Assembly: GCA_947359465.1 (NCBI GenBank)
Contig: OX375875.1
Location: 11,253,038-11,317,037, forward strand
Length of the DNA stretch: 64,000 nucleotides
Direction: 5' to 3'
From: Metellina segmentata
Taxonomy: Eukaryota; Arthropoda; Arachnida; Araneae; Tetragnathidae
The first letter of the stretch is position 1; each line of letters opens with the position of its first letter. Below, piece by piece: positions 13,562-25,461 of the stretch. The notes under the pieces were generated by a model, which saw only the letters and a list, made by a program, of their open reading frames with translations, searched no databases and had not been told where the DNA came from. The translations under genes and the position numbers were made by a program.

Positions 13562-14400
13562 TCTCTACTATTATAAGAGGAAGTGTTTGTCTGTCTGTTT
13601 GTTTGTTTTTCTCTTGTCCGCGAAGTCGTGGCGAATCTATGGCACTTACAGTAATGGGATTTGGCACACAGGTAGTGCAATTTTTTTTGCAATTTTAGGT
13701 TTAAGGCGAATTTTAAAATTCAATCAAGAACATTTTAAAATGAATTTAACAGTTTTTTTCACCATTCTTCATTTTACCGAGCAAATTCCGAGGTATGAAG
13801 AAACATTAAAATTTAGACTTTTCGCCCTCACGTGTCACCTTGACGTCAGTCTTTGGAATCATGCCAATTGTTTTTTTCATCACCGAGGAGAGAACACATT
13901 CGAATGATTTTCTTTTGTTTCGAGATTCATTCATTTTGATTTCCTGCGAAACGAATTCCAGTAAAGCAAAAGATTACTAAAGTTATCACTTTCGTTCTTC
14001 AGTGCCTTTTTCTATCTTAGCGATCGTTAAGGTGGAATAAAAATTTTAACGGATTTGAAATTTTACAACAGATAGTTGCCTTATTCGTTTGGTTTTCTTT
14101 TAATCTGTTATATTTTCGCAAGAAATTGTGACGTCACGTGAACTTTTGCTTTCCAAAAATAAACAAATTGCATTTTCTGCCCTTCGCGTTAAAATAAAAA
14201 TAAAAACAGATTTTCATTTTAACGAAGGAGAGAATTCAAATAAAAACATGTTAACTGTGATGTTTTGTTTTTCGTAAAATCGGAATCGTTAAGACAGATT
14301 GAAAATTTTAACGGATTTGAAATCTGCGGAAAATTTTACACCAGATAAAAACCAAACACCACGGGCACGGGCAACGCCGGGCTATCCACGCAGTGGCTAG
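13562..14400 (+). mobile_element. non-autonomous Helitron-like element, copy 2
   Basis: Begins TCTCTACTATTATAAG at the very base after the CTAG of the preceding element and ends GCAGTGGCTAG followed by T. Internal landmarks match copy 1 and the copy at 28436. It carries a short GT/TG-rich run near 13577-13610. No Rep/helicase gene is visible, so movement would depend on an element elsewhere. Confidence 0.8.
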
Positions 14401-16429
14401 TATCATAAAAATACAGTGGACGTAAAAGAGTAAGTGGTAAAAATTTTGAACTTCAATCAGAGTATTTACTCAAAAAATGGAATTTTCAATGATTTTTTTA
14501 ATATTGAAATTCTTGAAAAAATGTTGATTTTTTACGCTTTCTTGATAAAAAAAATCGTAGCAAAAATTTAATCTTCTAGCAACTTGATAGAGGTTTAAAA
14601 CATAAAGAATAATGTTAGAAATAATTTCCAACAAAAATAGTCTTTCGGAACAAATTATAATTTGAGACATCACGTTTAAAAAAATTCCAATTTGCTAATT
14701 ATATCTTAATTAGATGATTAATTATTTGCACAATCTGATTTTTTCTCCTGAAATGATTCTAAGATTACACCAATTACTTGTAGTAAAAAACATACTGTAA
14801 TTTTAAAGTCAAAATTAAAAAAAATATATTCTTGTGTATACGTACAACTTAAATGCATTTTCATCTAAACATAATTATCCTACATACAGTATAAATATCT
14901 TTGTAATACATTCGCTGTCTTTATTGCACTAGTATTAGATGGGCTATTACTATTTCTTAAACAAAACTTTTTAGAAGAAGAAATACATAAGAAAAACACA
15001 TTTACGAAATAACAACGTTGATCATCAGAGTGTTTCAGTTACAAAAAAGGAACAAAGAAAGAAAAATAAGTTGTATTCCAATTTTGTACTAAGCAGTTTT
15101 ACGAAAAGTAAGTATTCAAAAATGTAGAAAACATGCAAAAGAATCAATGGAGGGTCTCGTTAATTTTTAATTCAAAACATTCAATTGTTTCTTCGAAAAA
15201 GTTTCATTGGACTTTTTCGGAGCAACACCATACTCTGTATTACTTTGTTTAAACATTTCATATTCTATAATGTAAGGCAAATTTTACAATTCGCATTTCC
15301 ATTTGAAAATTAAATAAATATCACCAAGTGTCTGTGGCAACGTAAAGCATACACTTGTATTCAAAAGAGTGTATCACCTAAAAATTATCTCTTATAACCA
15401 TTTTAAGAAACGTTCTACTACATTTGAGAACAATAAATATTATTACCACCAGAGTAATATAAAAACAGTATATATATAGTTTATGAAGTTTTAAGTGAAA
15501 AATGGATTTTATTTGAATGATAGTAAAAAAAATAAAAATCTCATACTTAAAACAGTAATACTCTAAACAAAAGAGTTTTTGGAAGGCTTGAAAATAATAG
15601 TTATAATTTAATACCATCCATAAGGTAAATAATGTGTCCTTTGAAATGAATAACAATATACATTATTTACTATTTGTAGTAAACTATCTTTCTTAATTAC
15701 TTTGTCTGGAGTTGATGACAACAAGAGAATGTCATGAAATAGATAATAATAATTTCAGAACACATTAAAAGGATAGTTTACGGTTCTCAATATAATATAA
15801 ATTTTTCTTTTTGTTAAGTTTACGAAGAGTGGTAGGTTTCTTTAAGGTAACTGCTGAGGTTACTTGAGGTCACAATGCTTAGAAATTATTTAGACCTTGA
15901 TGGTTCCCTGATCAACTAAAGTTGATCTACGCTGTTTGTCATATTAATTTTTTTGCCTGTAAGAGTTTTAAATGCGTTGCCTATCGAACCCTTTTTAGCA
16001 GATTTTAACTTAGATGAACTACAGAAGTGACTTTATATTTTTTCGCCCAATGACAAGTATTAGAATCGTTATGAAAAATCGAGTTATTTGATGTTTTAAA
16101 TGGTTCTAATTTATTGGGATCAAATTGTCTCTTATTATGCAAGGTATCAATTGAAGTTTTTAAGGAACCTTTTATTATTTTCTATGCGATGTTACTCGAC
16201 AAGTATTGCTTGTAACTGAATGCACTAAGTCTGGATGGTAATTTTCATTACTTTTACATGATCACCCCTTGAAAACTATTCGCTTATAATTACTTTGCTT
16301 TTTTGTAGACAAAAAATGTTCTCAGTGAGGCAAACCAAACCTGAATTCAACACTATGATCTCTGGAAGCAACCGAGCATGAAACGTGGCTCAAAAGCGTA
16401 CACATGACTTCTTTTCTCTGAAAAAAATT
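14401..16429. other. AT-rich DNA, no gene seen
   Basis: About 2 kb without any recognisable gene, RNA or repeat family. Confidence 0.55.
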
Positions 16430-17085
16430 GAAGTAAAGCAACACTGCCATAAGTCAGACGAGATTACAAATTCCATCAGATCCTATTTAACGTTATGGAA
16501 CAAAGGATATTTATGTAAAAAAGCAGCATGCAGTTAACCTAGCTAATAATTTTTGCCAGTATTTATTCAGATGCACTTCATTTTGTTTTCCTGTACGAAG
16601 GGTTAGTCCTGTTAAGCTGAAGTAAATCACACAGGTTAATTATTTTGGTGATACACACATCATGTTTAACTTGGTTTTTCTGCACAGAGGATATCAGTGT
16701 TCAGAAGCAACATTGCCCTAAATTAAACGTCGTTTCTCTGCACGAGTTAAATCTATACTGAAAAACAACATTGACGTAAATAAACAGGAACAGTTTTTGC
16801 CGAGATTTTACCAGTCACACAGAACTTGTTTCTCTATTCGAAAAGAATGGATGTTGAGAAGCAGCATTGCTGTAAATAACTCTGCAATAATTTTGCTGAA
16901 GTCAGCACAGCTGTCACAAACTTGATTTTATGTACGAGTTGAATCTATACTGGAAAGCAACATATTGCCGTTATTGAACACAGTTTTTGCAGGAAGTTTT
17001 CCAGCCACACTTAGCTTTGTATCTCTGTACAACAGCTATTTAACTTGAACGGCAGTAGTTCTGTTATTGAGACAAAATAACCCTT
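16430..17085 (+). repeat. degenerate tandem repeat, ~90-100 bp unit
   Basis: A GAAGCAACATTGCC-like motif recurs near 16433, 16703, 16762, 16858, 16954 and 17049. Several copies are followed by a GTTTTTGCCG-like motif, a CCAGTCACAC-like motif, an AACTTGTTT-like motif and TCTGTACGA-like sequence. Units differ strongly in length and sequence, so it is an old array. No function is apparent. Confidence 0.6.
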
Positions 17086-17929
17086 TCTCGGTATATACTC
17101 AGCTAAACTTAATCTATTTTTTCATATCGTGGAAAGTGACAATGAAGCTGATAGAATACATATTTTTAGTGAGATTTAATCCTCTTAACTTTGTACAATG
17201 AGTAACACATATAGGAAAATATGGACATTTTTTTAAACATTTTTGAAGTTACAATAATACATATATGGAACTTGAAGTAATCAAATTTTTTAAGATGGTA
17301 TAAGTATTTTCATCCGCAAAGTGAGTGACTGAATGAACACAAATATTTTGGGTTAACAGAAGAAAATTCACAACACATTAGAAAACGATCAATCCAGAAT
17401 TAGAAAGAAAGTAAGGAAAAGCGTTATACTATTTATTACGGAATAGGTAGGATAATGGATGAGCCCAAAAAACGTAGCTGAAAGTAGTAAGGCTAGAATA
17501 GATATCTAGGGAAAAGTTGAACAAAACCAGGTACTGATAAAATCGGGAACCGGCAGTTTTGGTTAGATTATTACTGCCATATGTCGGATAACGCATGAAA
17601 CTAGATGCAGACAGCCGCCATGTTATTTGGATTTCAATGAAAGACTGTGTAGATTATATGTTTGTCAATGCCGATGTTTTAAAAAAATTCGAGTAGAAAA
17701 GTTTCGATTTTTACTCTACTGATTTTATTCTGTAGTTTCTAATTGCTTGAAGATTTATTTTAGATTAGTACAACATCTGATAACACATTTTTCAGCTATT
17801 ATTTTAAATTATTAAACCACATTTTGCATCATGTTTGAAAATTGCTAAGCCTTCTTTTCTGATTAATGGCGTTGTCAGATAAATCAGGGACCTTGGCAGT
17901 CAGACAGGACCGGGTTTGAATTGGAGCTT
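17086..17929. other. no gene seen
   Basis: AT-rich sequence between a degenerate tandem repeat and a decayed transposase tail. Nothing supported. Confidence 0.5.
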
Positions 17930-18226
17930 GGCAAACAAGAAAAAAACTTCAAGCGGAAACTGTTAAAGGCCACTAAGCAAAAAAAAACTGTCAAAACATG
18001 GAAGAAAAAGAAGTTCTGCATTAAAACAGACTCCTCAGCATTAGATGAAGACTACGTGGAATGTGACGAAGCCTGATTATTTTGTAATGAATTGCACGCC
18101 ATGTGAAAATCTTTGGAAGAATGGATAAAATGTATCAACTGTTAAGGATAGGCGCATGAAACTTGTAGCAGTGCAGTGGAGCAGAATCGGAATTTTATTT
18201 GTGATTTCTGTTCTTATAACTTCTTA
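17930..18226 (+). pseudogene. decayed C-terminal zinc-finger tail of a pogo-like transposase
   Basis: One forward frame, interrupted by several stops, still shows a lysine-rich segment, then an acidic/serine stretch, then a PHD-like cysteine/histidine pattern: C (18062), LFC, EEWIKC, C, HETC and finally FICDFC around 18196-18211. That order, a Lys-rich linker followed by a C-terminal zinc finger, is known from arthropod pogo/Tigger-type DDE transposases. The catalytic domain is not recognised upstream. It could also be a fragment of a host PHD protein, but the stop codons and the adjoining SINE favour transposon debris. Confidence 0.5.
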
Positions 18227-18257
18227 CAAATCTGATCAATTAACTCAATTTACAATG

Positions 18258-18272
18258 CATTCCAAGCACATT
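18258..18272 (+). repeat. left target-site duplication of SINE
   Basis: CATTCCAAGCACATT, identical to 18549-18563, flanks the SINE. Confidence 0.9.
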
Positions 18273-18548
18273 GCCGCCCAGCCAGTATGGTGGTTATGAT
18301 ACTCGGCTGTCACCGAGTGGGCCCGGGTTCGAATCCCGGATAAGGCATGGATGTAAAAATTGGGAAAAGAAGTCGGACTTTCGCCTGGAATGGATTCCTG
18401 TCTTGAAAGGAAAGCAGAGCACCCCTTCTGTTCTTTGCTGGGATCATCGTTTGTAATAATAAAATATTCTTCTTCTGTACTTTTCTTGAATGTTTCTGTG
18501 CATCCCTTGCTTTCATATGTATCCCAGAAGAACATACGACAACAACAA
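18273..18548 (+). mobile_element. tRNA-headed SINE, family 1
   Basis: The first ~75 bases form a tRNA-like head with an A-box-like TGGTGGTTATGAT and a B box GGGTTCGAATCCC. A ~200-bp unrelated body and an ACAACAACA tail follow. A perfect 15-bp direct repeat on both sides shows insertion by target-primed reverse transcription, and its perfect state suggests a fairly recent event. The element has no protein and would rely on a LINE not present here. Confidence 0.85.
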
Positions 18549-18563
18549 CATTCCAAGCACATT
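18549..18563 (+). repeat. right target-site duplication of SINE
   Basis: Same 15 bases as 18258-18272. Confidence 0.9.
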
Positions 18564-18701
18564 AAATTCAAAATTACTGATGTTCCATGATTTTTAAACC
18601 CACGTATGTTCCTCAGTGTAGGAAGGCCATTGTACTAATTTATTGTTATAAATAAATATTTCAGCAGTAGAACAACAACGGTTTTTAATTATTACTATAT
18701 A

Positions 18702-18740
18702 TACCCGGTTTCATCCGACCAGGTCGGATAAAACCGGGTA
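18702..18740. repeat. near-perfect palindrome, 19-bp arms
   Basis: The arms TACCCGGTTTCATCCGACC and GGTCGGATAAAACCGGGTA pair with one mismatch around a single central A. It could extrude as a cruciform or be two abutting transposon ends. Confidence 0.9.
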
Positions 18741-18921
18741 CTTGCATACTTCCAAAAAATAAATTATTTACCCTCCAAAATATACTTCTTTCACATTGAA
18801 AAATATTTATTTTTGGAACTAAAGAACTAATTTATTATTTAAATACAACTTGAAGCAATTTTATTCACTTAGGTGCATAGGAAAAGGAAAACACATTTTG
18901 GGACCCGGTTTTGTCCAACTT
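18721..18921. mobile_element. possible MITE with ~20-bp inverted ends
   Basis: The left end AGGTCGGATAAAACCGGGTA and the right end GACCCGGTTTTGTCCAACT are imperfect inverted repeats about 200 bp apart. No target duplication is obvious and there is no coding capacity. Confidence 0.4.
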
Positions 18922-19776
18922 TCCCTTATACATTAAGGAATTCTACACTTTGGTGTGTAATGTATCATTTTATAATCTTCGTTCCTTCGACACAGAGAAT
19001 ACTTGATTTAAGTCATAGTAATAGAAATAAAACTAAATAAGACACGTTCCATTTTCTTCAGTCTTATCTGTATCGAGTGATTCTAGTAAAATCAGAAAGT
19101 CGGAAAACAATTATTTGCAGAATCTTCGCACATTGATAGTAGTATGTAAAAAAATATCAAAGCTGTTTAAAACATTGTTTATCTTATTAAAATAATGCCT
19201 AAATATGTCCGGGAACATCTGCCACATGAGCCAACGTCTATTACCTTAAACCCTTTCCTTACATCAATAGTTTTAAGGAGAAGGCAACACCCATACCAGG
19301 AGAGTTTAATATTTTCGATTACGTCACCAATTAACTCTCAGAAACCTGCAGCCTCTTATGCCATGACATTTTAACCTGCTTTGATCTACTCCTCGAATAG
19401 AATCGTTACTAGGATTTTTGTTTTCTTAACGTGTGCTGCGAGGAAAAATAGTGCATACTTGGAAATCTTGTGACCATTAGATGGTTCAGTTGCTTGAAAA
19501 AAAAATATCCACACAAACGGTACATATTTCTAGGGGTATGATCTCTTTTAGACCTTAAAATTTTTATGGTTTTAGCCCGATCCCATCGAAAAAAATACAA
19601 GTGATAAAAATTGCAAGTATACAAATAAAATGGGTAACCAAATATGTTGATTGACTCTAGCTCATTCATTATAATGTGTGACCGTTATGTCATATTCCCC
19701 TGTTATAAGAGTCCGAACCTTTTTATGGTTGAATACGGGTTCTAACTTTCAACACTATGGATAAATGTATTATAAA

Positions 19777-20340
19777 CTCGAAAAATAGCCGACCTCAGCT
19801 GGGTTGAACTGGATATTTATCGATTGAAAGTGACCAGAAAAATAATAACTTCCCTCTTTCGTAGAAAAATGCAAATCTTTAAAATATAAAATAAAATAAT
19901 TTATAGCGCGTTTTCGACATTTTTAAAACTTCTACAACCTACTTTGGATACAAATCCTGCACATGTATTTCCATCCATGTAATGCATTTTACATATATCT
20001 CATCCCTTCTAAAGGTACAACAGACACTATGTGGGTAACTACTACAAAAGACGATTTTGAGGGAGGATTAGCAACACTGCTTTTAAAAGCGAATACCCTT
20101 TTCTTGAAAATTCCATTTGTGGAACGTGGAATAATAAAAGAATATGTTTTAAAATGGAATGTCTTGAGTACTGATGAAACAAATGCAACATATTATTTTT
20201 TAATGGTAAATTGAATCGTAAAATAAGTCACCTTGATCTTTTGCCGCTATGACAAAGAATTTCTGATTTTTCAAAAATCCTAATTCGTATATTTTTAACA
20301 TTAACGTTCTCTCAATAATGGCAGAATTCCACATGAAAAC
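19777..20340 (-). mobile_element. dispersed Helitron-like repeat, copy A
   Basis: Shares a long diverged similarity with 23652-24240: the TAGCCGACCT start, ACTTTGGA, a CCATGTAATGC stretch and CTACxAxAAAAGACGATTT. In the better-preserved copy the left edge reads ACTAGCAAAATACCCGACC, which on the minus strand is a GGGTATTTTGCTAGT Helitron-type 3' end. The forward open frame at 19963-20214 lies inside this repeat and has no motif. Confidence 0.5.
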
Positions 20341-20920
20341 TGCTAGTACGATAGTCATGCAGATAAATTCTATTATGATTTTCTAAACAAAATATGACTG
20401 ATTCTCCAAGCTTGGTTTTTGTAAATTTACTTTTGTAACATCAGAGAGCATGTATAAATGCCTGATGAAGCAAAGTACTATTAAATAATATTTTTCATGA
20501 TTTGATTGAATATATGGGTCATTGCCAAAACAATTGGTAGAAGAATGTCCACTTGCTTTTTAAGGATATAAAATAGTTTCTCTGACGAAAATCTTTACTT
20601 ACAAGAGTTATTCTTTATAATCTCATACACGGGACAAATAAAGAAGTTTATAATATTTTTTACTTTTCCTACAATGTTAAGCAAAAGTCCTAGAAAGTTC
20701 ACTCGATGGACTTTCCAAATGAAATTCGACAAAATAACGCATTATTTTCAGCCGTATAACATGTGTTTTTAACATTGTGGCTTATGTGGATATAATAAAT
20801 ATTAAGATATTTACTATTAAATATTCGAGTTAAAAATTGAACTTAGTTTAATTCCCGTAAAATCGAATAAAATTCACTACTGGCAAGAAGATTGTATTGA
20901 GAGGAATTTTTTGTAATGTA
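20341..20920. other. AT-rich DNA, no gene seen
   Basis: Nothing recognised. Confidence 0.5.
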
Positions 20921-21150
20921 CTAGGGGGCTCTGTCCCTGCTCGCTAATCCCCGGTGATTGTTTCGTAATCCCATTTGGTTTGCCTCGCAAACCAACACTT
21001 CTTTCGCAAAGTTTTCAATCTCCTGCGACCGCGAAACTATATTAATAATTCATATATTCCTGATTGGACTTTTCGGGCAATGTCGCCACAGCGAGGGTTC
21101 CACCCCGTGCTTTGTAACGCCCGCCAATCCCCGGTGACTGCTACGCACAA
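20921..21150 (-). mobile_element. Helitron-like 3' end fragment (minus orientation)
   Basis: The left edge CTAGGGGGCTCTGTCCCTGC reads on the minus strand as a short hairpin followed by CCCCCTAGT, a Helitron-type terminus. Related to 2394-2490. Internal GCCTCGCAAACCAACAC resembles the GTTTGCGAAGCAAACC block seen near 13363. Confidence 0.45.
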
Positions 21151-21367
21151 TCCCTCCTGTCATCATAAAAAAATCGGCAGTATATTAATGTCTCGTCATT
21201 AGGAAAATTGGTCAGATCTTGATGAACGAGATACCTTGTCAAACTACTTGGGGTGTTAACGGATAGTAGGCATGTCAAAGGTTGAAAACTTTAGTCCCTA
21301 CTAACTCTAGGAGTACTTCTGGTGGAAACGATCTAACACCCCTGATGTTACTTGTACAAGTGAAGTA

Positions 21368-22684
21368 CACTGCTGGTCACTGTAAATGCAACACCCTGAA
21401 GGAAGCATGCAAATAATATGAAATTTACAACATGCATTAGCGGAGGGGAGATATGCAAATGATTAGAATTTCAGCGCAGACGCAAATCACGCGCGCCTGT
21501 GGCTCCACTTCAAAACGCTATTTAAGGCTTGGAGATTTCGATGATTTCAAGTACGGCAATTGTGTTTTTCTTGTGGTTTTTTTCAAAAAAACGATCAATT
21601 ATGCCTCGTAGAAAACGGCGATCATCTTTTGATCAAGTATCCGAGTTCGACAGAGGAAGGATATTGGCTTACCGAGGTTGTGGATTATTTTTCAGGGAAA
21701 TCGGTAGTCGTGTTGGACAAAACCAAACCACTGTAATGCGGATATGTGATCGTTGGATGCAGGAGGGTACGACGGACCGACGTGTTCGATCGCCTCCACC
21801 TCAGTGCATCACTTCACGTGATGACAGACATATTGTGCGTATGGCAGTGACGGATCGCTCAGCCACATCACGAACCATAGCACATTCAGTCTGTAACGCA
21901 TCATCCAGTGTCTGCGCGTACCACAGACGTCTCCGCCGTCAATGGTGCGATAAAAGAAAGATGTGGACGGCAGAATGGAATGAAATTGTCTTTACTGACG
22001 AGTCACGCTTCTGTCTGCAACACCACGATGGTCGGATTCGAGTCTGGAGACACCGTGGAGAGAGGATGCTGAACAGCTGCGTTATGCACCGCCACGCTGG
22101 TCCTGCACCGGGTATTATGGTATAGGGGGGTATTGGATATCATTCTCGCACTCCTCTAGTACGCATTACCGGTATTTTAAACAGCCAGCGCTACATCTCC
22201 TAGGTGTTGGAGCCAGTTGTCCTTCCTTACCTCCAGGGCTTGCCCACAGCCATATTTCAACAGGATAATGCGCGACCACACGTGGCACGCATTGTCCAAG
22301 GGTTCTTCGTCAATCGCCAGATTGAATTGCTTCCCTGGCCAGCTCTCTCTGCGGATCTTTCGCCGATAGAAAACATGTGGTCCATGGTTGCTCAACGATT
22401 GACCCAGATTACACCAGATCAACTTTGGCAACGTGGGGAAGTTGCGTGGTCTGCTGTACCCCAAGAACACATCCAAAGTCTCTTTGAATCAATGCCGAGG
22501 CGTGTGGCAGCGGTGATTTCCAACAATGGCGGCTACTCTGGCTACTGATTTTGGCAGGAACCACACTTCACAGAAGTCTATAAATTTAATCATTTGACAC
22601 TTGGTCAACATGTTATCTACAAAATAAATTTTGTTGTGATATCTCTTGTCTTTCTTGGTGTTGCAATTTGGGTGGCCAGCAGTG
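21368..22684 (+). mobile_element. Tc1-like transposon, family 1, copy A
   Basis: Bounded by TA at 21366-21367 and 22685-22686. The left end CACTGCTGGTCACT and the right end (minus) CACTGCTGGCCACC begin ~28-bp imperfect inverted repeats ending GCAACACC. It contains a broken transposase frame. A second copy of the same family is at 40587-41995, and compared with it this copy has lost about 90 bp internally. Confidence 0.92.
21601..22548 (+). pseudogene. broken Tc1-like transposase (family 1, copy A)
   Basis: From the ATG at 21601 the frame shows the N-terminal paired-type helix-turn-helix region (SEFDRGRILAYRGCG, then WMQEGTTDRRVR), then after a ~75-bp deletion near 21930 the catalytic region: FTDESRF (first Asp), QQDNARPH (second Asp) and SPIENMW (Glu), the DD34E signature of Tc1 elements. 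A TGG-to-TAG stop near 22123, a further TAG near 22202, a small insertion around 22302-22312 and a deletion near 22410 break it. It cannot make a working enzyme. Confidence 0.9.
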
Positions 22685-22970
22685 TAGTTAAATACTCTAT
22701 GATTATGAGAAAAACTACCAAATGATACTATGGGTAAACAGAGATCTTCTTATACTAGTAATTATGTTTAAATAAATAAATTGGGGACCGTTACAATATG
22801 GGGACGGGTAACAGAGAGTCGCCACTTCGGGTCTGGCATCGTACATTATGATCACAAAGCACTACTTCCGCGCTAAAGTGTTCATTGCGCTTTTATACCG
22901 TGTACGTGGTGATGACATAATTATGGCTGCTGATTGGCTCGTTGACTTTGGCGGGAACCAGGCGCGCCGT

Positions 22971-23020
22971 GTCACTACCTCCTAGATAATAAAGCCCTCG
23001 GTCTAGTTTATGACGTCACC
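22971..23020 (+). repeat. left arm of distant inverted repeat
   Basis: GTCACTACCTCCTAGAT, a TAAAGCC and, 20 bases on, ATGACGTCACC reappear inverted at 26801-26861 with moderate divergence. They may be ends of one ~3.9-kb element. Confidence 0.5.
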
Positions 23021-23360
23021 AGCAGAAGGGCAAAAGTCTTCCGATCGCAAATTCAGAAAACCTTTGAAAATGATATTGTTTGCTAAAATAAGCAGTGTAT
23101 ATCGGGGTATACAATTGAAGGGTTCTAAACAAAAACAACACTTGTTAAAGGTTATTAAAACTAAGAAAAATACTCCAAGAAATATCTATTTCATGGAAAA
23201 TTACTTTTATTATTAAGGAACAAACTCAGTATTTGGGTACTTAGAAAAAGCACAAATTTACATACACAAAATGTACATACAAAGCATACAACAAATTTTT
23301 TATGGTTTACATTCGAGGCAATTCTATAGTTAGATTCTTGAAGCCTATTAAAGTTGTTGA

Positions 23361-23625
23361 ATAGATATAATAGCAAATTATTGGTTAATAAAATACAAAA
23401 AAAAGAACAATTAAGATGCTTTAATTTTTTTACGGATGCCTAAGTTTAAATATGAATGCTATTGAAGACGAGGAATCTAACAATATATATAATAGCAATT
23501 TACTGGTTAATAAAATACAAAAAAGGATATAAATATGTACACAATAGAAAGAAAATTTAAGTTGCTTTCATTTTTTTAATGATGCCTAAGTTTGAATATG
23601 AATGCTATTGTAGACAAGGCATCTA
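23361..23625 (+). repeat. two-copy tandem duplication, ~120 bp
   Basis: The block TATAATAGCAAATTATTGG through ATGAATGCTATTG and GGAATCTAACA occurs at about 23361-23482 and again at 23483-23625, with a ~20-bp insertion in the second copy. Origin unknown. Confidence 0.75.
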
Positions 23626-23651
23626 ACAAAATTCTAACTTTTATTAAAACA

Positions 23652-24240
23652 CTAGCAAAATACCCGACCTTACTCGGTTTGAATTGGTTTACTCTAGATT
23701 GAAGAGACAATCAAAATATATAATGACTTACATTTTTTGTAGAGTAAAAATTTATTTTAACATCTCTCGCCATCTTTATATTTTCTACAACTTACTTTGG
23801 ACAGAAATCCTACACATGCATATCCATTCATGTAATACTTTTCACATACATCGCACAATTGCTGTATGACAAAGCTACAAAATGACGAAAGGTGATACTA
23901 AGGTTACTACTATAAAAGACGATTTATAGGAAGATTTGGAATTCCCTTTCTTAAGTTCTTTTCATGTTCAACTCAATTAATTAAAATTACGATTTACGGC
24001 GAGTGCTCTCGCACTCATAGTCAACAAAACAATATTTTTTTACTTGTGGCACTCTTGCCTCCGGTATGCGACATTGTGAAATTTTGCAATCTTCTCCTGT
24101 CATTATTACAACGAATTTTTTAATGTTGGAAAAAGTTCCAGTTTGGATTAATAAAATTATTATTCTTTCAATAACGGCATTATTCTTTAAAAAACAGCAT
24201 TATTCTTTCAATAATGGCATAACTACACTTAAAATTTACT
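23652..24240 (-). mobile_element. dispersed Helitron-like repeat, copy B
   Basis: Minus-strand terminus GGGTATTTTGCTAGT at 23651. The internal sequence is alignable by eye with 19777-20340. The right part has a three-fold TATTCTTTxAAxAAxGGCAT motif (24165-24230). Confidence 0.5.
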
Positions 24241-25080
24241 GAAAATTTATACTAACTTACCTAACATTTTTCAGTCTAATACTTTGTGGTGCTGTTGCGT
24301 GTGATGAGAAGGAAAACACATTTATTAAAATAATAAATATTTAAAACAGGAAACAGCAAAGTAAAACAAAATAAAAGATGTCGCAAAAAATTGTTCTAAA
24401 GATATTAATTTGTGATTAAATTTTATCTCTTGATCTCGCACAGTTGCCACAACTTACAACTAAAAGTGCACAAAATTTAGAAATGTAAAATTAATTCAGA
24501 GCGAAAGAACCAGAAAAAATATCACTGCTCGCGAGATCTTGTTCATTCTCGTTTCATTGAAAAATATCGTCTGTCCCAAATATTCGGAAATCGTTTTCAT
24601 TGCGCAAAGAATAAAAATAAGACTCGAAATAAATGAAGTATCAGAGATGAAATTCCATACAAAAGAAATAATTTTTTGAAGAATAATTACTTTTTCAGCA
24701 GTACTGGTAAAGCAATCGAAGTAATCGTAATATTCAATAGACATTCCAATTTTTCCAAAACTACCAAATTATGGTTGATTTAAGTATACTTACTCAGGTG
24801 TTTTAGCATGAAACTCAACTAAATATAACAATAAAGAAATGTTTAATATTGCATTCACTAAACTAATAGATAATGTATAAAATAAAATACAATGCAATCA
24901 AATATCTGGAATACAATTCATATGATGTGTACACAAACACACAAACTCAAAATGGAGCATAGAACAGAAAGACGGACAGGCAGACTTTCGCAACCAATGC
25001 CACTCACTAAATGAAGATAAGTTTTCATTGTATGCAAGTTTTCATGAAAATATCTTAAACCGCGTGGACGTGTATAGGGC
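24241..25080. other. no gene seen
   Basis: AT-rich sequence. The 24950-25240 stretch looks like a dispersed repeat around the GACA microsatellite but I could not place its ends. Confidence 0.45.
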
Positions 25081-25086
25081 ACAACA

Positions 25087-25137
25087 TACAGACAGACAGA
25101 CAGACGGACAGACAGACGGACAGACAGACAGACAGAC
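25087..25137 (+). repeat. (CAGA)n microsatellite
   Basis: About 13 tetranucleotide units of CAGA with scattered CGGA variants. Confidence 0.95.
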
Positions 25138-25461
25138 ACCAAACGAGAAAAAGGCGGATTCGGCATCAGAAGGGTCCAAAACGGATAGAAAACTTGAAAT
25201 GGGTCGAAAATATTGAATGTACAAACAAACACTCTATTCTTATTTATATAGATTTTTATTTATGGTACATTATATAAGGGAAATGAAGAACTAACCGAAG
25301 ATGCATAAATAATAGGAATGAATGTGCCCGAAGGTCTTAGTGAAGAAGTTGTCTAGGCAATTAAAAAACCTGTAAGTGACTCGGGTGAATTACATTAGAC
25401 ATCCTTAAAGGGAAAGCCGGAGAAGAAATTGAAAATGTACAACCCTGGATTAAACACAATT

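Noticed and set aside
18273..18350. Genuine tRNA gene
   Set aside because: The A- and B-box-like sequences belong to a SINE head: the body, tail and 15-bp target duplications follow directly, and the cloverleaf is imperfect.
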